Below are positions 46,061 to 56,428 of a stretch of DNA of 64,000 bases, piece after piece. Position 1 is the first letter of the stretch; each line of letters begins with the position of its first letter. A model generated the notes under the pieces. The model worked only from the letters and a program-made list of their open reading frames with translations, made no database searches and was not told where the DNA came from. The stretch covers positions 62,001-126,000 of the forward strand of contig NZ_QQOA01000004.1 in assembly GCF_003443895.1 (NCBI RefSeq), read 5' to 3'. The translations under genes and the position numbers were made by a program. This DNA is from Paraburkholderia phosphatilytica (GTDB lineage Bacteria > Pseudomonadota > Gammaproteobacteria > Burkholderiales > Burkholderiaceae).

Positions 46061-48373
46061 CTATTCGGTTTCGCGCGACGGCACGAGGATTTCGCGGTTG
46101 CCGTTCGACGACATCGCCGACACCAGCCCCGACTGCTCCATCTGCTCCAGCAGGCGGGCCGCACGGTTATAGCCGATGCGCAGGTGCCGCTGCACCAGCG
46201 AGATCGACGCGCGCCGGTTCTTGATGACGATCTCCACCGCCTGATCGTACAGAGGGTCGGACTCGTCGCCGCCCGCGCCGGTTCCCGCACCGGCCGAGCC
46301 TTCGTCGCCCTCGCCCGTCACGCCGCCTTCGAGGATGCCCTCGATATAGTTCGGCTCGCCCTGCTCCTTGAGCCGCTCGACGACGCGATGCACTTCGTCG
46401 TCGGACACGAACGCGCCGTGCACGCGAATCGGCAGGCCGGTGCCGGGCGGCAGGTACAGCATGTCGCCCATGCCGAGCAGCGACTCCGCGCCCTGCTGGT
46501 CGAGGATGGTGCGCGAGTCGATCTTCGACGACACCTGGAACGCCATCCGCGTCGGCACGTTGGCCTTGATGAGGCCGGTGATCACGTCGACCGACGGACG
46601 CTGCGTGGCGAGGATCAGGTGAATGCCGGCCGCGCGCGCCTTCTGCGCGATCCGCGCGATCAGCTCTTCGACCTTCTTGCCGACCACCATCATCAGGTCG
46701 GCCAGCTCGTCGATCACGACAACGATGTTCGGCAGGCGCGACAGCGGTTCCGGCTCGTCCGGCGTCAGGCTGAACGGATTCGGGATCTTCTCTTCGCGCT
46801 TCGTCGCTTCGTCGATCTTGTTGTTGTAGCCCGCGAGATTGCGCACGCCCAGCTTGCTCATCAGCTTGTAGCGGCGCTCCATCTCGGCGACCGTCCAGTT
46901 GAGCGCGTGGCCCGCCTGGCGCATGTCGGTGACGACCGGACACAGCAGATGCGGAATGCCTTCGTAGACGCTCATTTCGAGCATCTTCGGGTCGATCAGG
47001 ATCATCCGCACCTGGTCGGCGCTCGCCTTGTAGAGCAGCGACAGGATCATCGCGTTGATGCCGACCGACTTGCCCGAACCCGTGGTGCCGGCCACCAGCA
47101 GGTGAGGCATCTTCGCGAGATCGGCGCAGACCGGCTTGCCGCCGATGTCTTTGCCGAGGCCCATCGTCAGCGCGGACGGCGCGTCCGCATAGACCGTGGA
47201 GCCGAGAATCTCGGAGAGACGCACCGTCTGGCGGCGCTGGTTCGGCAGCTCCAGCGCCATGAAATTCTTGCCCGGAATGGTCTCAACGACGCGCACCGAC
47301 ACGAGCGACAGCGAGCGCGCGAGGTCTTTCGCGAGATTGACGATCTGGCTGCCCTTCACGCCGGTGGCGGGCTCGATTTCATAACGCGTGACGACCGGCC
47401 CCGGATACGCGGCCACGACGCTCACGTCGACGCCGAAATCCTTCAGCTTCTTCTCGATCAGACGCGACGTGAATTCGAGCGTATCCGGCGAGATCGCCTC
47501 CTGGCTTTCGGAGGCCGGATCGAGCAGCGAAATGGGCGGCAGCGTGGAGTCGCCGGGCAGGTCCGTGAAGAGCGGCACCTGGCGCTCCTTCTCGACGCGC
47601 TCCGACTTCTCCGGCTTCACGACCGGCGGCACGATCGTGACCGGCTCGTGTTCCTCGATGCGCACGCGGCCCTGCTCGACCTTGCCCTCGCGCTTCACCG
47701 CGGCCGCTTCGCCCAGCTTGCGGTCGCGGCCAGCTTCGCGGTGCAGACGCGCGAGCGTGACCCACGAGATGATCGAATCGCCGACCTTTTCGGCCACCGA
47801 CAGCCACGAAAAACGGAAGTACAGCGACAGCCCGACGGCGAGCGCGATCAGCAGCGCGAGCGTGCCGCCGGTGAAGCCGAGCGCGTGCGACACGCCGTTC
47901 GATACCGCCTCGCCGACGATGCCGCCCGGCGCGCGCGGCAACTGCACCTTCAGCGACCACATGCGCATCGCCTCGATGCCGTCGCACGCGAGCAGCACGA
48001 CGATGAACGCGCCGGCCTCGGCGATCCAGCTGTTGTCGCGCGGCGCGTCTTCGGCCGGTTCCTCGTTGCCGGTGATGCGCCGGTAGTTCGCAGAAATGCG
48101 GCGGCCAAGCAGCACGACCCACCAGTACGCCGAGAGACCGAACAGTTCGAGCAGGATGTCCGATACGTACGAGCCGACGCGGCCCGCCCAGTTGCCGATG
48201 TGGTCGACGCGCGACGCGTAGCTCCAGCTCGGGTCGTGGCGGCTGTAGCTGACGAGCGCCATCAGCAGGAAAACGCCGAGCGCCACCTGGAGAATCCAGC
48301 GGATTTCGGTGAAGAGACGCGACATGCGGTGCGGCAAGGCCTGCGCGTTCGCGGAATAAGGTGCTTTTGCCAT
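46061..48373 (-). CDS. ftsK: DNA translocase FtsK
   Basis: A septal DNA pump that clears chromosome ends and activates XerCD at dif. The 770-residue protein has four N-terminal membrane helices (about 20-190), a short linker, and the motor: the alpha/beta domains with Walker [10 protein letters not shown], Walker [13 protein letters not shown] and the [22 protein letters not shown] block. The C-terminal gamma winged helix ([35 protein letters not shown]) reads KOPS sequences. The short linker makes it much smaller than the E. coli protein (1329 residues). The start ATG 48373 is preceded by AGGA. lolA follows. Confidence 0.97.
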   Translation of the reverse strand: MAKAPYSANAQALPHRMSRLFTEIRWILQVALGVFLLMALVSYSRHDPSWSYASRVDHIGNWAGRVGSYVSDILLELFGLSAYWWVVLLGRRISANYRRITGNEEPAEDAPRDNSWIAEAGAFIVVLLACDGIEAMRMWSLKVQLPRAPGGIVGEAVSNGVSHALGFTGGTLALLIALAVGLSLYFRFSWLSVAEKVGDSIISWVTLARLHREAGRDRKLGEAAAVKREGKVEQGRVRIEEHEPVTIVPPVVKPEKSERVEKERQVPLFTDLPGDSTLPPISLLDPASESQEAISPDTLEFTSRLIEKKLKDFGVDVSVVAAYPGPVVTRYEIEPATGVKGSQIVNLAKDLARSLSLVSVRVVETIPGKNFMALELPNQRRQTVRLSEILGSTVYADAPSALTMGLGKDIGGKPVCADLAKMPHLLVAGTTGSGKSVGINAMILSLLYKASADQVRMILIDPKMLEMSVYEGIPHLLCPVVTDMRQAGHALNWTVAEMERRYKLMSKLGVRNLAGYNNKIDEATKREEKIPNPFSLTPDEPEPLSRLPNIVVVIDELADLMMVVGKKVEELIARIAQKARAAGIHLILATQRPSVDVITGLIKANVPTRMAFQVSSKIDSRTILDQQGAESLLGMGDMLYLPPGTGLPIRVHGAFVSDDEVHRVVERLKEQGEPNYIEGILEGGVTGEGDEGSAGAGTGAGGDESDPLYDQAVEIVIKNRRASISLVQRHLRIGYNRAARLLEQMEQSGLVSAMSSNGNREILVPSRETE

Positions 48374-49797
<1,424 letters not shown>

Positions 49798-49866
49798 GGA
49801 CCGGTAAAATGGCGTCGGGCGCGCCCCGACCCGCCGTTCCGCGTTGTTCCGAGCTTCGAAGGAACG

Positions 49867-49897
49867 AAAGGCCGCGCCCGTCAGGGCCGCGGCCTTT
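49867..49897 (+). terminator. Intrinsic terminator after trxB
   Basis: AAAGGCCGCG pairs with CGCGGCCTTT around an 11-base loop, followed by T residues. Confidence 0.85.
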
Positions 49898-49951
49898 TTG
49901 TTTTCCGTGCGCGTTCGCGTGCTTTCGTGCTTCCGTGCTGTCGTTACCGTC

Positions 49952-50725
49952 ATGCCAAAGAACCTTTCTCACCCTAGCGATCCGAACCGCCGGCGCGCCG
50001 CAGCGAATGCGCAGACCAATCCGCCCGCGCCCGCCGCCGCGCCCGTGAAGCCGACTGTCGATCCGAAAGCCGGCCTCTCCGGTCTCGGTTCGCTGCGCGA
50101 TGCGCTGAAGGGCGATGCCGAGCGCCGCGACAAGGAACGCGCGGCCACCGCGAAGGCAGCACGCGAAGCCGCAGCGGATGCCAGCGAATTCCGTCGCGAG
50201 ATCGGTGCGGTTGCGCCGTTGACCGCCGCCGCGCGCGCGATGAAGCCGCGCAATCCGCCCGAGCCTTTGCCGCTGCAGACGCAACTGGACGAAAAGGCGG
50301 TGCTGCAGGAAACGCTGTCGGACGAGTTCGATCCGGAAGCGCTGCTCGACATCGACGAAACGCTGTCATACTGCCGGCCCGGCGTGAGCCAGGAAGTCGT
50401 GAAGAAGCTCAGACGCGGCGCGTGGATCGTGCAGGCGCAACTCGACCTGCATGGGATGCGCCGCGAGGAAGCGCGCGAGGCGCTCGCGGAATTCATCCGC
50501 GAATCGGTGAAGCGCGGGCTGCGCTGCGTGCGCGTGATTCACGGCAAGGGGCTCGGCTCCGTCGGCAAGGAACCCGTGCTCAAGGGCAAGGTTCGCGCGT
50601 GGCTCGTGCAGAAGGACGAAGTGATCGCGTTCAGCCAGGCGCGGCCGCACGACGGCGGCGCGGGTGCGGTGCTCGTGCTGCTGCAGCCGGGGCGCACGCC
50701 TCACCAGGGTGCGCCTTCATCATAG
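49952..50725 (+). CDS. Smr-domain (MutS2 C-terminal-like) protein
   Basis: A 257-residue protein. The N-terminal half is low complexity and charged (many Ala, Arg, Pro) with a helical DAERRDKERAATAKAAREAAA stretch. The C-terminal Smr domain has LDLHGMRREEAREAL and CVRVIHGKGLGS, the two signature loops; Smr proteins are nicking endonucleases or RNA-cleaving factors. The protein resembles E. coli YfcN/SmrB and SmrA; SmrB has been linked to cleavage of mRNA at collided ribosomes. I chose ATG 49952 (MPKNLSHPSD), 55 bases after the trxB terminator. It ends 28 bases before the next gene. Confidence 0.88.
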   Translation: MPKNLSHPSDPNRRRAAANAQTNPPAPAAAPVKPTVDPKAGLSGLGSLRDALKGDAERRDKERAATAKAAREAAADASEFRREIGAVAPLTAAARAMKPRNPPEPLPLQTQLDEKAVLQETLSDEFDPEALLDIDETLSYCRPGVSQEVVKKLRRGAWIVQAQLDLHGMRREEAREALAEFIRESVKRGLRCVRVIHGKGLGSVGKEPVLKGKVRAWLVQKDEVIAFSQARPHDGGAGAVLVLLQPGRTPHQGAPSS

Positions 50726-50753
50726 TTTTCTTGTTCGGTTCATCGAGGGGTAT

Positions 50754-51377
50754 GTGATTCATCCGCGTCTCACCTTCGCGCTTTCGATCATGGAAGCGCT
50801 GGCTATCTTCGCGTACGCGATCTCCGGGTTCATCGAGGCGCGCGAGCGGCGGCTGGATGCTGTCGGGACGTTTCTCGTCGCGATGGCGACCGCGTTCGGC
50901 GGCGGGACCGTGCGTGACGTTCTGCTGGAACGCCGGCCGTTCTACTGGGTCCAGCATCAGGGTTATGTGATCGCGATCTTCGTGATGTCGCTGTTTGCAC
51001 CTGTCGTGCTGCGCGCCACGTCACGATTGATTTCGCAGCGTGCGCTGCTGGTTGCGGATGCGATCGGGCTTGGGCTGTTCAGCGTATCGGGAACGTCGAT
51101 GGCGCTCGATGCGGAGATGCCGCGCTTTACGTCGGTGATGATCGGCGTGCTGGCGGGTGTATTCGGCGGTGTGATCCGCGATGTGGTGTGCAACGAAGTG
51201 CCGCTGCTGCTGCGCGACTCACGGCCTTATGCGACGTGTGCGTTCGTCGGCTGCGCGCTGTACGTCGGGCTCGATTATCTGCAGTTCGATAACGTGTATG
51301 CGGTGTTGATTGCGACGGGGTTCATTCTGCTCGCCAGACTCGTCACATTCAGGTTTGATGTGCGGTTGCCGCATTGA
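50754..51377 (+). CDS. TRIC/UPF0126-family membrane protein (YicG/YadS-like)
   Basis: A 207-residue protein with seven predicted membrane helices in two homologous halves. Each half holds the kinked glycine motif of trimeric intracellular cation channels: FGGGTVRDVLLERRPFYW and FGGVIRDVVCNEVPLLL. Bacterial TRIC homologues form potassium-permeable channels in vitro. The start is probably GTG 50754, with GAGGGG just upstream, which places the first helix (ALSIMEALAIFAYAISGFI) correctly. It is 28 bp downstream of the Smr gene, so probably co-transcribed, though a functional link is unknown. Confidence 0.88.
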   Translation: MIHPRLTFALSIMEALAIFAYAISGFIEARERRLDAVGTFLVAMATAFGGGTVRDVLLERRPFYWVQHQGYVIAIFVMSLFAPVVLRATSRLISQRALLVADAIGLGLFSVSGTSMALDAEMPRFTSVMIGVLAGVFGGVIRDVVCNEVPLLLRDSRPYATCAFVGCALYVGLDYLQFDNVYAVLIATGFILLARLVTFRFDVRLPH

Positions 51378-51404
51378 CGCGCGAACACAGTCGCCGCAAG
51401 CCCC

Positions 51405-51436
51405 AAAAAAGCCCCGCGCAGTCACCTGCACGAGGC
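51405..51436 (-). terminator. Intrinsic terminator of the gtsABCD operon
   Basis: On the minus strand an 11-bp stem with G-U pairs (GCCTCGTGCAG with CTGCGCGGGGC) around loop GTGA, followed by six T residues, 45 bases after the ATPase gene. Confidence 0.8.
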
Positions 51437-51480
51437 CTCTTCGATAAAGCTAGCGAAGCGAAGCTAAGCTAAAAATGCCC

Positions 51481-52599
51481 TCAAGCAATCCGCTCTTCGT
51501 TCGAAGGATCAAACAGCACCGCCTTCGACACATCGAACAGCAGCGACATATTCGTCTGCGGCTGCGGATTGCTCGCAGGGTGCACACGGCTCACGATGCG
51601 CTTGCCGTTCACCTGCGCGAACACCAGCGTATCCGGACCGGTCGGCTCGATCACATCGACCTTCACTTCGATCGGCTGCAGTTGCGCATCTTCGACGTTG
51701 TGCGCGCTGCGCTGGTCCGTAATACGCTCCGGCCGCAGCCCGAGAATCACTTCACGGCCAACCTGCGACTTCACCTTCGCAGTATCGAACGGCAGGTTCA
51801 GCACCGTGCGCTTCACGCCCGTATCGAGCTCGATGCCCACACCCGCGCCCTGCTCCACCAGCTTGCCCTGGATGAAGTTCATCGGCGGCGCGCCGATGAA
51901 GCCGGCCACGAACAGGTTCGACGGCGAATCGTAGATCTCCTGCGGCGCGCCGAACTGCTGCACGATGCCGTCCTTCATCACCGCGATGCGGTCACCCAGC
52001 GTCATCGCCTCGATCTGATCGTGCGTCACGTACACGATCGTCGTGCCGAGACGCTGATGCAGCAGCTTGATTTCCGAACGCATCTCGATGCGCAGCTTCG
52101 CGTCGAGATTCGACAGCGGCTCGTCGAACAGGAACATCACCGGATCGCGCGCGAGCGCACGGCCCATCGCCACACGCTGACGCTGGCCGCCCGACAGCTG
52201 GCCCGGCTTGCGGTCCAGCAGATGCTCGATCTGCAGCAGCTTCGACACGCGCCCGACAATCTCCGTCTGCTCGCCCTTCGGCACCTTGCGGATGTTGAGG
52301 CCGAACGAGATGTTGTCGCGCACGGTCATCGACGGATACAGCGCGTACGACTGGAACACCATCGCGATATCGCGATCCTTCGGCGACAGGTCGTTCACCA
52401 CCTTGCCGTCGATCTGGATCTCGCCCTTCGTCACGGTCTCGAGGCCCGCGATCATGTTGAGCAGCGTCGACTTGCCGCAGCCCGAGCCGCCGACCAGGAT
52501 CAGGAACTGGCCGTCTTCGATGTCGATGTTGACGCCCTTCAGAACCGGCACCCCGTTCGGGTAGGTCTTGAACACGTCACGGATGGAAAGGCTTGCCAT
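51481..52599 (-). CDS. gtsD: Sugar ABC transporter ATP-binding protein (UgpC/MalK type)
   Basis: The ATPase subunit of a carbohydrate importer, 372 residues. Walker A GGSGCGKST is at 37-45, followed by the Q-loop VFQSYALYP, signature LSGGQRQR, Walker B FLFDEPLSNLD and H-loop YVTHD. The C-terminal OB-fold regulatory domain (LGLRPERI) is typical of MalK-like proteins, which can receive regulatory input. It is the last gene of gtsA-gtsB-gtsC-gtsD. Position next to zwf and glucokinase genes argues for glucose as a main substrate. Confidence 0.94.
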   Translation of the reverse strand: MASLSIRDVFKTYPNGVPVLKGVNIDIEDGQFLILVGGSGCGKSTLLNMIAGLETVTKGEIQIDGKVVNDLSPKDRDIAMVFQSYALYPSMTVRDNISFGLNIRKVPKGEQTEIVGRVSKLLQIEHLLDRKPGQLSGGQRQRVAMGRALARDPVMFLFDEPLSNLDAKLRIEMRSEIKLLHQRLGTTIVYVTHDQIEAMTLGDRIAVMKDGIVQQFGAPQEIYDSPSNLFVAGFIGAPPMNFIQGKLVEQGAGVGIELDTGVKRTVLNLPFDTAKVKSQVGREVILGLRPERITDQRSAHNVEDAQLQPIEVKVDVIEPTGPDTLVFAQVNGKRIVSRVHPASNPQPQTNMSLLFDVSKAVLFDPSNEERIA

Positions 52600-52682
52600 G
52601 CTGTGAATCCTCTAGTCTCACGTACTGTTGTCAGATACGTCGCATCGGGCGAGACGCCTCAGGCCGGATGCCGTTTGAACAA

Positions 52683-53540
52683 TTAACCCTTCACCGCGCC
52701 CGCCGTCAGACCGCGCACGAAGTAGCGGCCGGCGATCACGTAGACGAGCAGCGTCGGCAGCGCGGCGATGATCGCGCCCGCCATGTCGACGTTGTATTCC
52801 TTCACACCCGTCGACGTATTCACGAGGTTGTTCAGCGCCACCGTGATCGGCATCGAATCGACGCCCGAGAACACGATACCGAACAGGAAGTCATTCCAGA
52901 TCTGCGTGAACTGCCAGATCAGGCAGACCATGAAGATCGGCAGCGACACGGGCAGCAGGATCTTCGTGAAGATCGTGAAGAAGCCCGCACCGTCGATCCG
53001 CGCCGCCTTCACGAGCTCCGCCGGAATGCTCACGTAGAAGTTGCGGAAGAACATGGTCGTGAACGCGATGCCGTACACGACGTGCACGAGCACGAGGCCC
53101 GGCACCGAGTTAGACAGCCCGAGGATGCCTTCGAGGCGCGCCATCGGCAGCAGGATGGCCTGGAACGGAATGAAGCAGCCCACCAGCAGCATCGTGAACA
53201 GGCCATCCGCGCCGCGGAAGCGCCAGTGCGTGAGCACATAACCGTTGAACGCGCCGATGATCGACGAGATCAGCACGGCGGGGATCACCATCCGCACCGA
53301 GTTCATGAAGAACGGTTCCATGCCGTCGCAGCGCACGCCGGTACACGCATGCGCCCACGCCTTGATCCACGGATCGAAGGTGGGATGCGACGGCGGCGTC
53401 AGCAGGTTGCCGGTGCGGAGCTGATCGATGTCCTTGAACGACGTCGACAGCATCACGTACAGCGGGAACAGGAAGTACAACGCGAACAGGATCAGCGCCG
53501 CGTAGATCACGGCACGGCTGATCGTCATCTTAGGCTGCAT
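52683..53540 (-). CDS. gtsC: Carbohydrate ABC transporter permease (MalG-like)
   Basis: An inner-membrane permease of 285 residues with six predicted helices and the EAA loop that contacts the ATPase (AELVKAARIDGAGFFTIFTKILLPVSLP). A periplasmic loop after helix 1 contains two cysteines (ACTGVRCDG). It overlaps the upstream permease gene by 11 bases, so translation is coupled. It ends 83 bp before gtsD. Confidence 0.94.
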   Translation of the reverse strand: MQPKMTISRAVIYAALILFALYFLFPLYVMLSTSFKDIDQLRTGNLLTPPSHPTFDPWIKAWAHACTGVRCDGMEPFFMNSVRMVIPAVLISSIIGAFNGYVLTHWRFRGADGLFTMLLVGCFIPFQAILLPMARLEGILGLSNSVPGLVLVHVVYGIAFTTMFFRNFYVSIPAELVKAARIDGAGFFTIFTKILLPVSLPIFMVCLIWQFTQIWNDFLFGIVFSGVDSMPITVALNNLVNTSTGVKEYNVDMAGAIIAALPTLLVYVIAGRYFVRGLTAGAVKG

Positions 53541-54471
53541 TGCGCGTGCTCCTCGATTCCATATACATCAGCGGCACGAGCACGGCCACGACGGTGGCGA
53601 GCATCATCATCGACGACGCTGCGCCGACGCCGAGCTGCCCGCGGTTGAACGAAAACGTGTACATGAACATGGCCGGCAGCGACGACGACGTGCCCGGGCC
53701 GCCTGCCGTCAGCGCGACGACGAGGTCGAAGGTCTTGATCGTGATGTGGCAGAGAATCAGCAGCACCGAGAAGAACACCGGACGCATGCTCGGAATCACG
53801 ATCTTGCGGTAGATGGTGGGCAGCGTCGCGCCGTCCACCTGCGCGGCCTTGAAGATTTCGCTGTCCACGCCGCGCAGACCGGCGAGGAAGAGCGCCATCA
53901 CGAAGCCGGTGGACTGCCACACCGCGGCGACCACGATACAGAAGATCGCGCGGTCCGGATTGTCGAGCCAGTCGAACTGGAAGCTGGCCCAGCCCCAGTC
54001 GTGCAGCACCTTCTGGATGCCGAGGTTCGGGTTCAGGATCCACTGCCACGCGGTGCCGGTCACGATGAACGACAGCGCCATCGGATACAGGAACACGGCG
54101 CGCAGCGCGCCTTCGGTGCGGATCTTCTGGTCGAGCAGGATCGCGAGGAACAGGCCGAGGAACACGCAGATCGCGATGAACGGAATGCCGAACCAGCCGA
54201 GGTTCGCGGCCGACGTCCACCAGACGTCGTTGCTGAAGAGCTCGCTGTACCGGTCGAAGCCGACGAATTCGTAGCGCGGAAGAATGCGCGAGTTGGTCAA
54301 CGACAGATAGCCGGTGACGATGATGAAGCCGTACACGAACACGAGGCTGATCACGATGCTGGGCGACAGCACCAGCTTCGGAATCCAGCGGTCGGCGAGC
54401 GCCGACATCGGCGACGTGCGGCGGTTAACCGGGACGGTCGACTTCCCGTTTCCGCTAATGGAAGCAGTCAC
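53530..54471 (-). CDS. gtsB: Carbohydrate ABC transporter permease (MalF-like)
   Basis: A 313-residue permease with six predicted helices and the EAA loop (SEIFKAAQVDGATLPTIYRKIVIPSMRP). The start is GTG 54471, with AGGAG 6 bases upstream; ATG at codon 22 is an alternative. It forms a heterodimer with GtsC. A stable hairpin (54594-54625) lies upstream, between gtsA and this gene. Confidence 0.93.
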   Translation of the reverse strand: MTASISGNGKSTVPVNRRTSPMSALADRWIPKLVLSPSIVISLVFVYGFIIVTGYLSLTNSRILPRYEFVGFDRYSELFSNDVWWTSAANLGWFGIPFIAICVFLGLFLAILLDQKIRTEGALRAVFLYPMALSFIVTGTAWQWILNPNLGIQKVLHDWGWASFQFDWLDNPDRAIFCIVVAAVWQSTGFVMALFLAGLRGVDSEIFKAAQVDGATLPTIYRKIVIPSMRPVFFSVLLILCHITIKTFDLVVALTAGGPGTSSSLPAMFMYTFSFNRGQLGVGAASSMMMLATVVAVLVPLMYMESRSTRNAA

Positions 54472-54593
54472 TCCTGACTCCTGAGACTGTGCCGCGCGGC
54501 CGCGATTCGCTCGAGGCGAAGCTGCTGGTGCGACGGCTGGGCGCGTGGGTACGGCGCGTATGTCTATCGGGTAAAACGTCTTGCGTGAAGCAA

Positions 54594-54625
54594 ACGCCCG
54601 GCTGGCGTGGAGGACAGCCGGGCGT
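54594..54625 (-). terminator. Intergenic hairpin between gtsA and gtsB
   Basis: A perfect 11-bp GC-rich stem (ACGCCCGGCTG with CAGCCGGGCGT), 13 bases after the gtsA stop. On the minus strand it is followed by only TTTGC, so it is probably a partial terminator or mRNA stabiliser that raises the level of the binding protein over the permeases, as in malE-malF. Confidence 0.65.
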
Positions 54626-54638
54626 CGGATACTGCGGC

Positions 54639-55886
54639 TTACTTCGTCTTCGCTGCCTTCGCGAGCGCTTCGACTGCGCTCTTCGAGTCTTGCGTCGAGT
54701 TCATGAACTTCGTCACGACGTCGGTGATGGCGCCGGCCGTTGCGTCCGGTTGAGCCATGCCGTGAGCCAGCGACGGCTCATAGCCGCCCGACTTGATCGC
54801 GGTCTGCTCATCCGCGTACGACTGCTTGCCGCACGAGTCGAACTTGTCCATCGACACGCCCAGACGGACCGGGATCGAACCCTTGTACAGGCTGAACTGC
54901 TCCTGGAACGCCGGGCTCATGATCGTCTTCGCCAGCGCGAGCTGACCAGGCGTTGCTTCCTTCTGGCCTTTCTGCTGGAAGAACACGAACGAGTCGACGT
55001 TGAACGTGTACGACTTCGCCGTGCCCGGCACTGCCGCGCAGATGTAGTCCGTACCCGGCTGCTTGTTCGCGTTCGCGAACTCGCCCTTCGCCCAGTCGCC
55101 CATGAACTGCATGCCGGCCTTGCCGTTGATGACCATCGCCGTGGCGAGGTTCCAGTCGCGGCCCGTACGGCCGTTGTCCATGTACGTCTCGATCTTGCGG
55201 ACCGTGTCGAACACGCCGACCATCTGCTGCGACGTCAGCGTCTTCTGGTCGAGGTCCACCAGCGCCTTCTTGTAGAAGTCAGCGCCTTGCGACAGCACGA
55301 CGTCTTCCCACAGCGTCAGGTCCTGCCACGGCTGGCCGCCTGCGGCAACCGGCTGGATGCCGGCAGCCTTCAGCTTGTCAGCCACTGCGAAGAATTCCGG
55401 CCACGTGGTCGGGACCTTCGCGCCGACCTTGTCGAGCGCTGCCTTGTTGTACCAGACCCAGTTCACGCGGTGCACCGAGAACGGCGCAGCGACGTAGTGG
55501 CCACCCGCGTGCATGATCTTGTCGATCTGCGGCGGCAGGTTCGCCTTCCAGTCCGTCGCGGCCGAATCGATCGGCACGAGCACGCCCTGGTCAGCCCATT
55601 CCTGGATCAGCGGACCCTTGATCTGCGCTGCGCTCGGCGCGTTGCCCGAGATCACCTGGGTCTTCAGTGCGGTCATCGCAGCAGCCCCCGCGCCGCCCGC
55701 AACCGCGAAGTCCTTCCACGTATACCCTTGCTTCGTCATGTCGTCCTTCAGGACGCCGACGGCCTTCGATTCGCCACCCGAAGTCCACCAGTGCAGCACT
55801 TCGAGCGACTCGGCAGCCTGCGCCGCCGTGACGCCACACATCAGACCTGCGGCGCACAGGGCACCCATGATCGCGCGGAATTTCAT
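54639..55886 (-). CDS. gtsA: Sugar ABC transporter substrate-binding protein (glucose type)
   Basis: A periplasmic binding protein of 415 residues. A signal peptide (MKFRAIMGALCAAGLMCGVT, then cleavage after AQA) precedes a mature protein starting near ESLEVLHWWTSGGES, characteristic of glucose- and mannose-binding proteins of Pseudomonas and Burkholderia. The sugar-binding residues LHWWTSGGE, PQ and FMGDWAKGEF are in place. The start ATG 55886 has GGAGGA at 8-base spacing. It is the first gene of gtsABCD and divergent from zwf. Confidence 0.94.
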   Translation of the reverse strand: MKFRAIMGALCAAGLMCGVTAAQAAESLEVLHWWTSGGESKAVGVLKDDMTKQGYTWKDFAVAGGAGAAAMTALKTQVISGNAPSAAQIKGPLIQEWADQGVLVPIDSAATDWKANLPPQIDKIMHAGGHYVAAPFSVHRVNWVWYNKAALDKVGAKVPTTWPEFFAVADKLKAAGIQPVAAGGQPWQDLTLWEDVVLSQGADFYKKALVDLDQKTLTSQQMVGVFDTVRKIETYMDNGRTGRDWNLATAMVINGKAGMQFMGDWAKGEFANANKQPGTDYICAAVPGTAKSYTFNVDSFVFFQQKGQKEATPGQLALAKTIMSPAFQEQFSLYKGSIPVRLGVSMDKFDSCGKQSYADEQTAIKSGGYEPSLAHGMAQPDATAGAITDVVTKFMNSTQDSKSAVEALAKAAKTK

Positions 55887-56330
55887 TGCTTATCTCCTCC
55901 AGACACCTGAACAAAAAAACACGAATGACCCCTGATGTCTCCAGGGTGCGATGGTTTGGTCAAACAGGCAAAGCATGGACGATCGAGCATCGGGCAAGCG
56001 CATGTGTGCACATGGGCCGGCGAGCCGACGATCTTCGGCCGCAGGATGCTCAAGAGATGAGTGGTTTGGAATGCAAAGACTGTCTCCTCTTTTGATTTTT
56101 GCCTGCCCCGCTTTGCACCGTAGGGCGTGCGGCAGACTCGAGGCGCCGTGCCATCACCGCACCGCAGCCCCGCCGAGCCGGCAGACAGCTGCCTACGGAC
56201 CACCGGAAATATGCAGATTCGCGATGTCCGTTACCATGCAGGAAAACACTTCCCTCATCCTCGGAAACGCGCTTTCCTGCCGCTTCGCGCACGCTTTTTT
56301 CTTCGAATGACGGCTACCTCTTGATTTGGA
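55887..56330. other. Divergent gtsA/zwf intergenic region
   Basis: No coding frame in about 440 bases. A small dyad, GTTTG-GT-CAAAC (55954-55965), lies 68 bases upstream of gtsA and could be a regulatory site. The zwf-proximal end is AT-rich and runs into the operator described next. I see no second copy of that operator near gtsA. Confidence 0.4.
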
Positions 56331-56348
56331 TTGTAGTTAAACTACAAT
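56321..56348 (+). promoter_or_regulatory. zwf promoter covered by a HexR-type operator
   Basis: A 19-bp palindrome (56330-56348), ATTGTAGTTAAACTACAAT, perfect except for its single centre base. Its core TGTAGTTAAACTACA fits the known HexR operator pattern of other proteobacteria (TGTAATTAAATTACA). TTGATT (56321-56326) and TACAAT (56343-56348), 16 bases apart, form the probable promoter, so a bound repressor would cover the spacer and -10. The fused glucokinase-HexR encoded downstream is the obvious candidate regulator. Confidence 0.75.
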
Positions 56349-56428
56349 TCAGTGTCAAAAAAAATTTTATCGGACTACGGCTGCTCCTCTGCACGCTTTC
56401 GCAGCCTCCTCGACATTGACGGAGACAC

